A DNA stretch of 64,000 nt from Adineta steineri (taxonomy: Eukaryota; Rotifera; Eurotatoria; Adinetida; Adinetidae), in the NCBI GenBank assembly GCA_905250115.1, contig CAJNOI010000293.1:22064-86063 (forward strand), given 5' to 3'. Under the pieces are notes generated by a model. That model saw only the letters and a program-made list of their open reading frames with translations. It did no database searches and was not told the DNA's origin. Numbering within the stretch: the stretch's first letter is position 1; every line of letters starts with the position of its first letter. The position numbers and the translations under genes were made by a program. This document shows positions 25,184-35,863 of this stretch, one piece after another.

Positions 25184-25344
25184 TCCTTCTATATATCATC
25201 ATGATTATGAACGATATTCACAATAAACTATAAGATTTAAAATCATCGAAATGTCAAATATTAAGAAAAATGTAATTATTTTCTAGTGTAAATTTTTTCA
25301 TTAATGATATTTATTACGAAAAATAAGTTCATTCATATAATCAA

Positions 25345-26770
25345 AGATCTTTTAGTATCTTGATTAATAATGTAATATACAAATATTTTCTACTAGATAA
25401 AAAAGTTTAAATTGAAAATTTAATCATAATTTTTGTTTCCATATCATCATTATCTATTGATTCACCATCAATGATCTCAATTTTTGTTTTTCGATCTAAC
25501 CAAAACTGATTTTGTAAAAAGTCATCTTTAATCAAAGCTTGTGCAATATCCATTTCATTTTCAAATGGGATTATATATAATATAAATTGTTTAAGTTTTA
25601 ATAAATATTTTTCAATTAAATCTTCCCATTCATAACTATTTAAATCATCATAATTTATTGGAATAAAAGAAAGTGTTAATTCTTCTAAATTAGGACATTG
25701 TTTCAATAAGTTAACAAGTAATTCTAGCGTATATAAAGGTACTTTTAAATGACAAGTAATTAAATTTAATGATAACGGATAATCAGTAATGTGTCTATTT
25801 AATCTAACATTTGCACTTAAATACTGAAGTTTTGGAAAACGTGAAAGTATGTTTTCTATATCGTTAGTTCGTATATTATGTAAAAATAAATGTTGTACAG
25901 TCGAAGATATATTTTTTGATAATAGAGAATCATTAAGTGACAGTAATTCATTATGACAAATAATTTCCTTATCCTTTGATGCCGATAAAAATAAGTATTT
26001 TAATGATTTAAAACGGGAACTAAAATGATAAAGAACAACTCTGTACATATTTGATACTTTTTCTGCACATAAATTAGATCGAAATGATATTATCAATGAT
26101 TTCAGATTGTCTAACTGAAAATGTTGATGAGCAATTGTATACATTGTATATAATCCGATCGAATCAAGCGTTAATGCATTTAAAGAAACCATACTTTTCA
26201 ATGGAAAACAATTGTTATCTAAAATTCGATCTATCTGTTCATCATAATATTCATCAGATAATATAAGACTATTTACATTTGAACAATTTATAGTTGAAAT
26301 CATCTTGAATAAAAAAGAAATTACATATAAATATTAAATTAAAATCTATAAAATAATTACCTTTCGACTTTCGTTGACTGTTATCTTGCTTAGATCGATA
26401 TATTTCATGCCATAGGTTAATATTAATGTTGATAAACGATGATTAAGGCCATAAAATGCTTTATAATTATCATAGCCATTCATATACGAAAATATTTCAA
26501 GAAATATTTCAGGTGGAAAAACTTCTAATGTAGTGATTGATATATTGGACATTTCAACAAATAATAAGAATTGTCTGTTTTATAGATTGTAGTCACTTCC
26601 GATCAAATATAAAAATTGATTTATTTTGATAAATACACCTGTCTTGTGATGCAAAAAAGAAATAACCAACTGATTTTCTTTTGTCTACATAAAATGACTC
26701 GCCTGTTTTTACACGTTCTCTTCTTTTTTAACAATATTTTTTTTTCTAAAACACAAAATATGAAGAATAT
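25345..26770. repeat. Segmental duplication, unit 1
   Basis: This unit, containing F-box copy 1 with its intron and both flanks, is repeated in direct orientation at about 50125-51535. Similarity starts just past the stop codon side (near 25345/50125) and continues about 215 bases upstream of the start codon before ending abruptly. Confidence 0.75.
25407..26552 (-). CDS. F-box protein with LRR-like C-terminal region (copy 1)
   Basis: Two exons, 26361-26552 and 25407-26303, 362 residues. The first exon is an F-box of about 45 residues (LEVFPPEIFLEIFSYMNGYD...LNHRLSTLILTY), the SKP1-binding motif of SCF ubiquitin ligases. The second exon carries degenerate leucine-rich segments (FPKLQYLSANVRL, CPNLEELTLSF) expected to bind substrates. 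A paralogue with the same intron position and exon lengths (192 and 897 bases) lies at 50175-51320 in the same orientation. F-box/LRR proteins with this N-terminus are abundant in bdelloids. Target proteins unknown. Confidence 0.8.
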
Positions 26771-26840
26771 TTTACATATAATTATAAAAATGGTAAAATT
26801 CAATCACTTTTTATTCAAAATAAATTTGGAAACGAATAAT

Positions 26841-26896
26841 AAGAGTGTGGGTGTGGATGTGGATGTCTCTTTTTCATGCATACCCACACCCTTGAG
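26841..26896. repeat. TGTGGG/CCCACA hairpin element
   Basis: The left arm is GAGTGTGGGTGTGGATGTGG; the right arm TACCCACACCCTTGAG. A well-formed member of the family. Confidence 0.65.
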
Positions 26897-26965
26897 TCAT
26901 TGTCAGGTCCATCTTGATAAATAAGTCTGATTGTACCTAAACGATCTTATGCAAGGAAATAATTA

Positions 26966-27042
26966 TCTTGAAGGTGTAAGATGTGAATGTTGGTATATAT
27001 TCCGTAAATTCACACATACACACTCACATCTACATCTTCAGA
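26966..27042. repeat. TGTGGG/CCCACA hairpin element (degenerate)
   Basis: The left arm ATCTTGAAGGTGTAAGATGT pairs imperfectly with the right arm ACTCACATCTACATCTTCAG. Confidence 0.45.
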
Positions 27043-27226
27043 GTGTCTTAAAGTCTAGCATATACAAAAATATGAACATCTCTTGTATGATATGCAAAGA
27101 ATTTAAAAAAAAATGATTTATTATTGTTTTGAAAAATATGACAAAATATCTTAGAATCAGTCTCGTTTACATTCATGTTTACACCATCAGTGGTATACAG
27201 CAGAATTTATTTTCATGATAAAATTT

Positions 27227-28363
27227 TTATCGATATTTTTGAGCTTTTGGTCCAGATCGGTGTTTGAATTTGTCAAATTTTGGCCATTTCGGTAATGTAT
27301 TAAAACGTCCTGATCGAGCTGACTGAGCTTCATTTTTCTTTCGCTCTTGCCTTTGCTCTTCCTCTTGCCGGAGATCATATTGGAAACTTTCAATATCGTC
27401 AAATGATTCAGGATTGTATAGTACACTTATACAATCTCTTATAGCCTGTAAATTCATCAAGTAAGCTGAACGATCACGACGTATTCTGAAGTAAATTAAC
27501 TCTCGATCCAAGTAGAAATTGTTTTCAACTGAATCTTCTAGGTCAAAATATCTCTTAAATCTATATATACCACCTATAGATTGAAGATCAGTATAAACTT
27601 TATCTTTGGACACATAAATACCTTTCCAAGCAAAAGTATTGTTGAAGTTTGGTGGAAGAGATTGATCCTTATTGTCTAAATATTTAATAAAGTCAATTTT
27701 AATATTTCGAATGATTTGTTGAGTTGTTGGCAGTTGTTTTTGTTGATTATCAGAAAATAATGAAAAACAATATTTTTTAATTATTTTCAATGTATGATAA
27801 CGAAATCTTGAATGGAAAATATTCGGGTTTGAGAAAATAACCATGAGTAATGTGAAGATACTATTTATTGTTCCCAAATCATTTAAGTTGTAGGCATTTT
27901 TACTAATACCGATGATAAATTGAATAGCTACATTACGTACTTCACAGATATCCGCTTGACACCATTCAATATGTTTGTTCGTATCATCAACATCAATGGG
28001 ATTTGTCAAAACAAGTTTTTGGTTTTTAAGAAGAGGAAGTGGTAATGGATCAATACATAGATAATCATAAAGTTCAAGCATATGTATTACATTTGCTTCG
28101 TGTGTTAGTTCAGTAAATAGAGCAGATGGCTGTTCTTTAATAACCGATTGAAAGATCGCCATTAACCAGTTATAAAAAATGGGATATTCTAATATATATT
28201 CACCATCGTTGGTTTTATTGACTGCGAAATCATCTGTATGACTTACAAGAGCAAATAAATAAGGAAAATGATTGAGTTGTTGTTGTGTAATTTGAACAGT
28301 TTTCTTAGTAGTACCAAAACGAAATCTGTAGATTGTTTCATTTGTTTTCGATATTGCATCCAT
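27227..28363 (-). CDS. BTB/POZ-like protein, bdelloid-type
   Basis: Single-exon 378-residue protein. Residues about 15-105 have the cadence of a KCTD/BTB fold: TKKTVQITQQQLNHFPYL, then FPYLFALV, GEYILEYPIFYNWLMAIF and HMLELYDYLCIDP. BTB domains dimerise and often link substrates to cullin-3 ubiquitin ligases. The middle (about 140-220) is helical; residues 245-320 contain a compact module (WKGIYVSKDKVYTDLQSIGG) I do not recognise. The C-terminus is charged and basic (DLRQEEEQRQERKKNE, then KFDKFKHRSGPKAQKYR), possibly a coiled coil with a nuclear-localisation-like end. No signal peptide. The BTB call rests on pattern only. Confidence 0.55.
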   Translation of the reverse strand: MDAISKTNETIYRFRFGTTKKTVQITQQQLNHFPYLFALVSHTDDFAVNKTNDGEYILEYPIFYNWLMAIFQSVIKEQPSALFTELTHEANVIHMLELYDYLCIDPLPLPLLKNQKLVLTNPIDVDDTNKHIEWCQADICEVRNVAIQFIIGISKNAYNLNDLGTINSIFTLLMVIFSNPNIFHSRFRYHTLKIIKKYCFSLFSDNQQKQLPTTQQIIRNIKIDFIKYLDNKDQSLPPNFNNTFAWKGIYVSKDKVYTDLQSIGGIYRFKRYFDLEDSVENNFYLDRELIYFRIRRDRSAYLMNLQAIRDCISVLYNPESFDDIESFQYDLRQEEEQRQERKKNEAQSARSGRFNTLPKWPKFDKFKHRSGPKAQKYR

Positions 28364-28720
28364 TTGTTGAGATATTTATTTCACCAAATGACTGTTTTTT
28401 AATCGTTAGAAGTTAATAGTAAAATATATATCCTTTTGTTTTTCATTCTGTTGATATTTAGTCATCAAAGACTTGGTTTTCTCCTAAGAATTGATATGAA
28501 TTTAGTGACACATGTTATGAATCATATCTAAAAGTAAGAACACATATATATCTATACAATAATGACATCTATTGTACTTTGAAGTACAATGGAAGAAAAC
28601 TTAATTTACATGTATTTTAATTGGTCAACCTTTGCGTTGCTATAAAAATCATATATAAATGGAATATTACATCCATGCTTCACTTATATTTATATTTATA
28701 TCTACTCTACCAATTTCTGA

Positions 28721-28770
28721 ATATCTTGAGAATGTGAGTGTTGTATGCTTTTCTCATCGACACCCAAATC
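28721..28770. repeat. TGTGGG/CCCACA hairpin element (degenerate)
   Basis: Starts ATATCTTGAGAATGTGAGTG and ends ATCGACACCCAAATC. Confidence 0.4.
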
Positions 28771-29064
28771 AATGAATTGACATTTTGGCATTCTTTTAAA
28801 TTTATATGCTGGATTATATGAAATTAATTTAGTAGAAATTGATGATGATCATATATTAAGAATATACATGTCAGTACATCGAATAATTGTTTATTATTTA
28901 ATTGTGGGACTTGAATAGAAAGGATTCTCTGTTAGATATTTGAAGATATCTTTTGTATTTTCCAAATTGATTGATTAGATGATTATTCTAAATAATTTCT
29001 TCGAATATTTCCCTATAAATTAAATAATAAGGAAAGAATATTTGATTTGACATCTCTTATTCAG

Positions 29065-29117
29065 GTGGAAGTTGATCGATTCTTAATCTTCATTCTCATC
29101 CATACCCACGCCTTGAA
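29065..29117. repeat. TGTGGG/CCCACA hairpin element (degenerate)
   Basis: The left arm is weak (AGGTGGAAG); the right arm is CATACCCACGCCTTGAAG. Confidence 0.4.
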
Positions 29118-29201
29118 GATGCTTGGCATAATAATATTATTTTAGTTTATTTTAACAGAAAATAAAAAATAAATAATTTCTGAATTGAAGCTATTCTATT
29201 G

Positions 29202-30107
29202 CTATAGAAACATTTGTAGGTAAGTATATGTATAAGGATACATCATGGTATTATACCATGCATTTTCATACACTGGATATTGGTTATTTATCATGCCAGC
29301 ATGATCATAGTGAGGATATGAAAAGTTTCCGGTGTGAGGCCAAATACTCTGAGTCATATATTGATTTTGATGAATGGGAGGATCGAATTGCATAGAATCG
29401 GACCAGGCCTTATTATTACGACTTGGAATAACATTCAAATAAATATGTTCGTTACAATTCGTATATAGATATGGTATTTGGCGGTTCGTTGTGGCTCTTT
29501 GAACATCCACAGCTGCATTTTTCAACACGATATCAATATCCGTATTTGCTGCTCTAATATAACGAAGTAGATATTTGGTGTATATACTATTTTCACCAAA
29601 ATGTCCGGCCTCAGAGTTTTTTCCTGCCGCACTGGAAAAAGCGATAATCGTTGATGGTGGTCCTCCCATTGGCACGAGACCATTTCTCAATCGTGATCTT
29701 CCATCGAGGCCAAGAGCTTGGTACAAAGACTCCATACGATTACGACAACCATCCAGAATGCAGATAACCACTCTTGGTCTGTTCTGATGCATCTCTCTAA
29801 GTAAGTCCTGAACATTAGGAAGATTGTCTCCAGTGGAATCTACTCCGTGCAAATAATTTTTCCCATTAAACTCACCAGCATGACCAGAAAAATAGAACAC
29901 AACGATTGCACCGGGGCGAATAGACTGTGCGAATTTACGAGAGATTAATGACATTTGATCATTTCGAAGATTGATCTGAGGTTGTACATCGAAGCCTATT
30001 GAATGTAAAGAACGAGTCATCGTTTCAGCATCATAAACACACGATTGTAACCGGTTTCCTGCTCCGTAATCATCATTTCCAATGACTAAAGCTTGTTTAT
30101 CGAACAT
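29202..30107 (-). CDS. Caspase-like cysteine protease (peptidase C14 fold)
   Basis: Single-exon 301-residue protein. The p20-type catalytic domain spans about residues 3-215: ALVIGNDDY opens the first strand, the catalytic His76 is in VVFYFSGHAGE and the catalytic Cys121 in VICILDGCRNR, followed by STIIAFSSAAGK and the small-subunit-like ENSIYTKYLLRYI. GHAGE and DGCRN are closer to metacaspase/paracaspase-type C14 domains than to animal apoptotic caspases (QACRG), so cleavage after basic residues is more likely than after Asp; this is inference. No death-fold prodomain. Residues 225-301 are rich in Tyr, Asn and Pro and appear unstructured. A decayed homologue lies head-to-head at 30.9-31.4 kb. 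Confidence 0.85.
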   Translation of the reverse strand: MFDKQALVIGNDDYGAGNRLQSCVYDAETMTRSLHSIGFDVQPQINLRNDQMSLISRKFAQSIRPGAIVVFYFSGHAGEFNGKNYLHGVDSTGDNLPNVQDLLREMHQNRPRVVICILDGCRNRMESLYQALGLDGRSRLRNGLVPMGGPPSTIIAFSSAAGKNSEAGHFGENSIYTKYLLRYIRAANTDIDIVLKNAAVDVQRATTNRQIPYLYTNCNEHIYLNVIPSRNNKAWSDSMQFDPPIHQNQYMTQSIWPHTGNFSYPHYDHAGMINNQYPVYENAWYNTMMYPYTYTYLQMFL

Positions 30108-30905
30108 GGTCCTAACACAGATAAATATAGATACGAGGATGTTAAATATTGAACATGAAGCAACTAAAAAAAAATATGTAAATTATGTTTTTGGAACTTT
30201 ATATAAACAGTAGCTAAGCAAAGATGTAGTTGTGATTATTTCAAACTCAGGGATTCAATAGTTATTAAGTCTCTTGCTAAGAAAATAATCTATTTCAATT
30301 AGATTATTCACTGAAGGAAAATTTCTCGATTCATAATAGAAATTGCGTTAACCAGGACTCTCTATAAAGTATAGGTGTGATCGTCATCAACTTGAGAGCT
30401 TCTACCGAATAAAAATTGTAGTTTTTTTATCAACATTATACTTCTACAATGAATCAATACGCAAAACAAACAAGTATTCGATTATGACAAGATTGATAAA
30501 GGTTTTTTCTAAGAATGTTGTAGAGTAAACTGTCATGTTTTGAAAAGAAAAAAATTGAGTGATACACACGTCAAATAGATGTTTTCAGTCAAAAGTTTTT
30601 AAGGATGAATGATTTTTCCGCAATGTTTCGACTATCAACATGCAAAAAACTAACCATTACATAATTTAATGATGTTTCGTCATAGGCATTTATCAAATTG
30701 CGTCATTGTGAGTGCAGTGTATTGAGGAAAATGATGTATTCATATGAGTCATTTGATTAGTTGTACGTACAAATACTATGTAAATATTTCATACTGAGTA
30801 TAGGTTATTGCATACATTTTCATCATTTACAATTCAATTTAACGAAGTAGTAACGTAGAACTGTTATCTAGAATAAAACTATAATTATCACATTTTTTTT
30901 AGATT
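30108..30905. other. Intergenic between divergent caspase-like genes
   Basis: AT-rich; would hold the promoters of the intact gene (minus) and the decayed copy (plus). No distinct signal seen. Confidence 0.45.
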
Positions 30906-31400
30906 ATCATATCAATTCAAATTTATTCGTATACCATCTGACTTGAATCAAGCATTGGTCATTGGCAATGATACTTACGAAATAAAACCGAGACAAACTT
31001 GCGTGAATGATGCAGATGATGTCTCGTCTGCACTACGTTCAATTGGATTTATAGATTCAATTGCACCAAATGCGATAGCAGTCATTTATTTTTCTGGTCT
31101 TGCTGTGCAATATGATGGCTAGACTTACTTGATGCCAATAGATAATCATTGGATGTCTTCAGAAAATATCAAAGAGTTGGTATTTAATGCGGTGGAAATC
31201 ATTGCACTTATGCATACCAAAAAACCTAGAGCAGTTATATTCATTCTCGACTGCGTGTGACCTTATCAAACTCTTGTAGGTGAAACACCTTTTTTTGTTG
31301 ACAGAGAACCATTGGGAGTATTGTAAGGTATGGCACCAGTACATCCATCACCATCAACGATCATTATTAATTCCTTTGTGAGTCAGGTGCAAAATTCTTC
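30906..31400 (+). pseudogene. Decayed caspase-like gene, head-to-head copy
   Basis: The plus strand from about 30948 encodes NQALVIGNDTYEIKPRQTC and VNDADDVSSALRSIGF, matching the start of the 29202-30107 protein, then jumps directly to APNAIAVIYFSG. The intervening part is deleted, the motif YFSGHAGE has become YFSGLAVQ (catalytic His replaced by Leu), and TGA/TAG stops follow (after AVQYDG and after ILDCV). Further traces of the domain continue to about 31400 (PSPSTIIINSF). No functional protease can be made. Confidence 0.8.
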
Positions 31401-31410
31401 GGTTTAGCAT

Positions 31411-31452
31411 CGTGAGAGTGGGTGTGGGTATTCTATTCTCTCAACACTCATC
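31411..31452. repeat. TGTGGG/CCCACA hairpin element, truncated
   Basis: The left arm GTGAGAGTGGGTGTGGGTAT is followed by only a rudimentary right arm (CTCAACACTC). Confidence 0.45.
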
Positions 31453-31456
31453 CGGA

Positions 31457-31566
31457 CTAGCAAGTGTCCTAGCGAATAACTGTTCGACGAGCAAGTGTCC
31501 TTTCGAGCAACTGCCCATACGAGCAAATATCCTAGTGAGCAACTGTCCGGCGAGAAACTGTCCTAA
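31457..31566. repeat. 16-base minisatellite, about seven units
   Basis: Units follow the pattern CGAGCAAnTGTCCTnn, with mismatches, for example CGAGCAAGTGTCCTTT and TGAGCAACTGTCCGG. A few related units recur near 33940-33985. Confidence 0.65.
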
Positions 31567-31808
31567 ACCCGATATTTTTAGAGAAAGTTTTTTGTTCTAC
31601 TTTTCTTTCATTCATTGAAATTTCTTTGTTTTCATCATGTTGTTCTACATTATATTACACTTTATTTTCCTTTATGTTACTTTAAATAAAGATAATATTA
31701 TATAAAATACTACGTTTCTCAAAGCGGTTTTACTCTGCAACTGTTTCCTTAATTTTTTACCATTATCATCAACTAATGTGTACAAGTACCTTTGGCGTTA
31801 CTATAGTG

Positions 31809-31878
31809 TCTTGAGGGTGTGGGTGAGGACATGAGTGTGAATATGAGAGAAGTACAACACCCACAACCTTACCCACAG
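31809..31878. repeat. TGTGGG/CCCACA hairpin element
   Basis: The left arm CTTGAGGGTGTGGGTGAGG is followed by the right arm CAACACCCACAACCTTACCC. Confidence 0.6.
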
Positions 31879-33203
31879 TCTCTCGTCGTCCGTCTGTGTG
31901 CACTTTGATATACTATAAACAGTCGAGTCATATGCGTAAACGATCATTTATTTTCCTACCATCTCTTCTGACGTATTCCACTATCTTTTTGCTTTATCTT
32001 TTACATAAGAACGACCATCGCTATATTTCGATCTTTAGTGTTATCGTGCAGCAGTATTTTTATCTGTTATTATTTATCCAACTTACGATGTTGACTTGAT
32101 CTTTTTCAAAAAGAAAACTTATAACTAAAGCTATCTCAAAGAACAAGAAAAGTAATAAATCATGCTCAGTTTATGGTAAACGATGACAAGCAACAGATAA
32201 ACCTCAATCCATTTTATATTCTTCTATTTCTCCGATATCTACATATGATAGTGGTGATGAAAATGATAAACGTTCTCCTGGAAATAACTCATTAGTTATC
32301 GATTGTTCAGATCAATCTCAACAAGGTAATAACTTTCAGTTTAGTGAAAACCATACATTTTTTTCTATTTCGGACTGTGCATTTACTCCAAAGAAGGTGA
32401 TTATTTTGATACGAAGGAAGTAAATATTAAAAAAATGACATCCAGCTCATCAACAACTACCCAACCTTTACTTCCCAGGCCGATGGTCCCTGAAGCAGGA
32501 TTTCATGAATTTTCGGCAAAATCCTTGAAGTAACTCAATGGGAATACCACGGAACCGGCCGTTTCCGTGCCGGATTGTTCGACCTGGACATGTCGAAAAA
32601 CAAATTGATTTTTCCTTAGATTGGTTTTGTATCTTTTAGGAGTTTTATAGTGATTTGATGAAATGAATACAAACATTGGGACTTTTACCTGGTACATTAT
32701 TCATTATCTTTCAATTAATTCTTATGATATGCGTATTGGACATCCTCGATATACTCAATTTCTTAAAGAACCCAACTGTCTTGTATCTTCCAGCGAGAAA
32801 AACTAATCAAATTAATCACATGAATTAATATAGATGTTTCTATCGATTACTGATAAATATATCAACGTGTGCTATTGGTCTTACAAATTCTTTCGTCGTG
32901 GAATCTATATATAAAGTTCCGTATGCTTAATTGTTGTTTCTATTGCAAAAGGATCAAAGTAACTTCTTTTCGTGTCAACTCAAGCAACGATTCAATAAAA
33001 ATATACGAATTTATACATCGTAATACAGGTCCTATTTATGGAACATTTATTTAATCAATTAGTTTCTTTCTTAAACTAATATGTATGCTGATTGAATCAT
33101 ATTGAAACATGTATGTCTAGTTATTTTTTTTTCGTAAATAAAAAGAACTTGTCATTTATTTTATGCATTTGGTTATCTATATTGAAAAATGAACTTTTGA
33201 ATT

Positions 33204-33287
33204 TTGAGGGTGTGGGTGTGAGCATCTATTTTCTTACCCTCAACCAACATCCTCACGCACACCCATAAGCCACACCCACACCCTATA
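33204..33287. repeat. TGTGGG/CCCACA hairpin element, extended
   Basis: The left arm TTTGAGGGTGTGGGTGTGAG is followed by two right-arm-like blocks, CATCCTCACGCACACCCAT and CCACACCCACACCCTATAGG, as if one element had inserted into or recombined with another. Confidence 0.6.
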
Positions 33288-33720
33288 GGACTGAATGATC
33301 TTAATCGAGCAAGTCATTGGACATCACAATTATTTATTGAGAATGCTATCGGACAAATCAGTGAGCAAGATACATAATTTACAAGGCTAGATGTGGATGA
33401 GAATCTGCATAAATTTCTACATTCATACTTACATTCACCCCATCAAATTCGTGGAACCAGTGCTACTTAGATATATGTTAACCGGATAATCATGATCAAC
33501 AATCAAAGTGCATCAAGTTTGCTTTTAAGAATTGGTGCAAATAAAATATTATATGTAGAAAAATATTTCTTGAATAAAATATATTTTGTCAGTAGAGAAA
33601 GAGAGATATTAGACAACTGTTTATGTTTAACAGTAAAAAGAAGGAAAAATAAAAATTAATCGTTCATGAGTATATAACTTTATAGTTAATGTGTATATAA
33701 GCGTTTTTCACTCAGATAAA

Positions 33721-33780
33721 GAGGATGTGGGTGTGGTTGAGGCTAAGAGAAGAGATATTCATACCCTCACTCACACCCTA
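33721..33780. repeat. TGTGGG/CCCACA hairpin element
   Basis: Left arm GAGGATGTGGGTGTGGTTGA; right arm TACCCTCACTCACACCCTA. Confidence 0.6.
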
Positions 33781-33939
33781 ATCCGCTTATAATTATCAGA
33801 TTCAATTATTCTCTCTGATATTTCTTTTCGTTTAAATTAATTGACGAAACAATGACAAATAGAACATCTTTTTTGATTAATATTCGTAAGATAATTTATT
33901 CAAAGAATAGAAATAAAATGGAGAAAATTTGCGTGCTTA

Positions 33940-33985
33940 AGTCTTTCGCGCAAATGTCGTGTGCGCAAGTGTCCGCGCGTAAATA
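33940..33985. repeat. Short patch of the 16-base minisatellite
   Basis: About three units such as CGCGCAAATGTCGTGT and GCGCAAGTGTCCGCG, related to the 31457-31566 array, placed just downstream of the Cys-rich type II membrane gene. Confidence 0.5.
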
Positions 33986-35126
33986 TCATAGAAACGTCGG
34001 ACAGACACTCTCACCAGCATCCGCTAGTGGAAAGCAGACGGGCTCAATACAACAAGAGCCGACAATGCATACCGATTGAGAATCATCACAAGTTAGTGTT
34101 TCATTATTACATGGAATTAGGTTTGAGCATGGTTCATTCTGTCCACAGATGCCACCACCGGTGCTCACTGTATAACATGCACAGCTAGTGTTGTTTGAAC
34201 ACGGTACAAAATTGTAACACGTTGCTGCACCGCACTGAGCTATGAGAGGCACATACACTGTAAAAATAAAAAATAAGATATCATTACTACAATGAAAGTG
34301 ACAGAAAGGTAAAAGTGTGGGTGTAGGTGCGAACTCATTCTTACATTAGCCGCATCCACCCTTAAAGAATTCTTATCGAAATTTTATTATTATAATGCCA
34401 GTAGACTAGGGATGTAATGACACAGAAAAATAAGGTTTCGTTTTCTCTACCACTTCATAAAGAAAGAAAATAAGGTAGCTCCGCGACTACTTTTAGGTAT
34501 TCCTAAGCATATTTTAGACTTACCAGTTGTCACATTATCGTTTGTGGTAGCGATTGTCGTCGTTGTAGTATCTACACATAATTATAAAAATATATTCGTC
34601 AATAATAAGAGCGCTTGTGAAAGATTCTTATTTGATGTAAATGACACTGTTGTGTCCGGACATATTACTAATGCCGAAGATGCTGTTTAGATGAAAGGAA
34701 AAAAAGGATCTTTTTTGAAACTATATGGATATTGTTGAACTTTTCTGGATCCTAGGAACCACTTTTCCCTCTTGGAATTGCTCATTACCTTGCTTTTTTG
34801 AAATCAAAAGTCCAGCCGCAATTGCACCTCCTACTAATAGCAGCAACAAGAAGCCAGAAATAATGAAGCACAATGGTGAACAACAGAAACCTCCAGATCT
34901 AAAATGAGCAAAGATTCAATTTAAATATAATAACTACTTCATCAGGGTGTGAGTGTTGTGTTCTTCTTATATCCATACGTATACACACACCTCTCAAGAT
35001 AAAATAGAAAAAAACATACCGATGTGTTGTGTTTGATGGTTCAGTGGAATCTGATTTCCAAGGCACGGGCGCTTGTGGAAACTCCAGCTTAGCAATAACT
35101 ATGGCAATTCCTTCAGTTCCAGTCAT
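33986..35126 (-). CDS. Type II membrane protein with Cys-rich ectodomain (cassette copy 1)
   Basis: Four exons on the minus strand: 35020-35126, 34789-34898, 34524-34571 and 33986-34257, total 537 bases, 178 residues. Exon 1 encodes a 35-residue cytosolic tail (MTGTEGIAIVIAKLEFP...). Exon 2 encodes the membrane helix (LCFIISGFLLLLLVGGAIAA) flanked by GGFCCS. Exon 3 is a short Thr stalk (DTTTTTIATTND). Exon 4 is an ectodomain of about 90 residues with at least sixteen cysteines, many spaced C-x(4-6)-C, which I cannot assign. The same exons 1-3 with conserved phases occur in the gene at 37063-38348, but with a different exon 4, and in a decayed copy between them. Intron 1 carries a TGTGGG hairpin element. 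Function unknown; the layout suggests a surface recognition protein. Confidence 0.7.
34311..34365. repeat. TGTGGG/CCCACA hairpin element
   Basis: Lies in intron 3 of the Cys-rich gene. Left arm AAAAGTGTGGGTGTAGGTGC; right arm CGCATCCACCCTTAAAG. Confidence 0.5.
34943..34998. repeat. TGTGGG/CCCACA hairpin element in intron 1
   Basis: Left arm CAGGGTGTGAGTGTTGTG; right arm ATACACACACCTCTCAAG. Homologous elements sit at the same intron position in the two related copies (36841, 38181), so the insertion predates the duplication. Confidence 0.6.
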
Positions 35127-35815
35127 TCGTTGTCAATACTCTTTGATGTTTATTGAATTTATTGTATTGTTAGCTTTTTCATTTCTCTTTATACATTGCA
35201 ACACTTTTTTTCCAAGTAAAAAAGTATTTATTTGTATTGCGAAGTGAATAAAACAATTGATTTCATATGTCAGTCATTCTTTTGTATACATTATTCTCAA
35301 TAGTTTCAAACACTTAAAGGTGACTAATTGTCTGCGTCGTCAAATTTGCCAACCAATTCGGTCGTTCTCCTTCTCAAAAATCACGAACTGCACTATTATG
35401 ATGGGAAAGAAAAATAGAAATTTTATGTGATTTGTTCGTTTGTTGATATAACAATAGCTGAAAGTTGAATAAAGTAAAAGGACATTCTCTGCATTCTAAA
35501 TATATATATACATAGTGAGTGATTCAGACGATTTATTTCATTTAGCGACGATTCAACTTTGAATGCGGTCTATATCAATCGTGAGTATTCAATATAAACA
35601 ATAAAATTGTGTTGATTAAGTAATTACCTAAGATTCAAACACGTTAGCTTCATAAAAGTCCCAAGAAAAAGCATAGGCATTACTGACCTAACTGAGTTTT
35701 CGCTGTCAACAACGCCTGCCTATTATTTTCTTGATACTCGAAGATTATTGGTCAAAAATTGTGACCAGTCAGTTATTTGTAGTAATCTTTCTGTAACCAA
35801 TGAACATTTTTAAAT

Positions 35816-35863
35816 GGATGGGTGTGGGTGTGAGTTAAATAAAATACCCACACCCACACCCAG
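35816..35863. repeat. TGTGGG/CCCACA hairpin element, best-preserved
   Basis: Left arm GATGGGTGTGGGTGTGAG; right arm TACCCACACCCACACCCA; the loop between them is only about 14 bases. The arms pair almost perfectly over about 16 bases. Confidence 0.75.

Larger units (their letters stand above)
26553..27226. other. Intergenic with two hairpin elements
   Basis: The first ~215 bases are duplicated upstream of F-box copy 2. Two TGTGGG/CCCACA elements follow (26841-26896, 26966-27042). No gene supported. Confidence 0.5.
28364..29201. other. Intergenic with two degenerate hairpin elements
   Basis: Holds two weak TGTGGG-type elements near 28721-28770 and 29065-29117; no coding exon seen. Confidence 0.5.
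31401..33985. other. Intergenic, repeat-rich
   Basis: Contains a 16-base minisatellite, four TGTGGG/CCCACA elements and a second short patch of the minisatellite (listed separately). Around 32110-32400 the plus strand has a coding-like, stop-interrupted stretch (for example SILYSSISPISTYDSGDEND) of unknown origin, possibly a dead exon. A GC-rich patch at 32545-32580 contains a small palindrome (CCGGCCGTTTCCGTGCCGG). Confidence 0.5.

Noticed and set aside
26616..27116. Several short frames upstream of F-box copy 1
   Set aside because: They overlap duplicated promoter sequence and hairpin elements; no domain.
31457..31566. Possible CRISPR-like array
   Set aside because: Units of 16 bases are contiguous, with no spacers; eukaryotic setting.
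31412..31618. Cys-containing 68-residue plus frame
   Set aside because: Produced by the 16-base minisatellite, with no domain or splice context.
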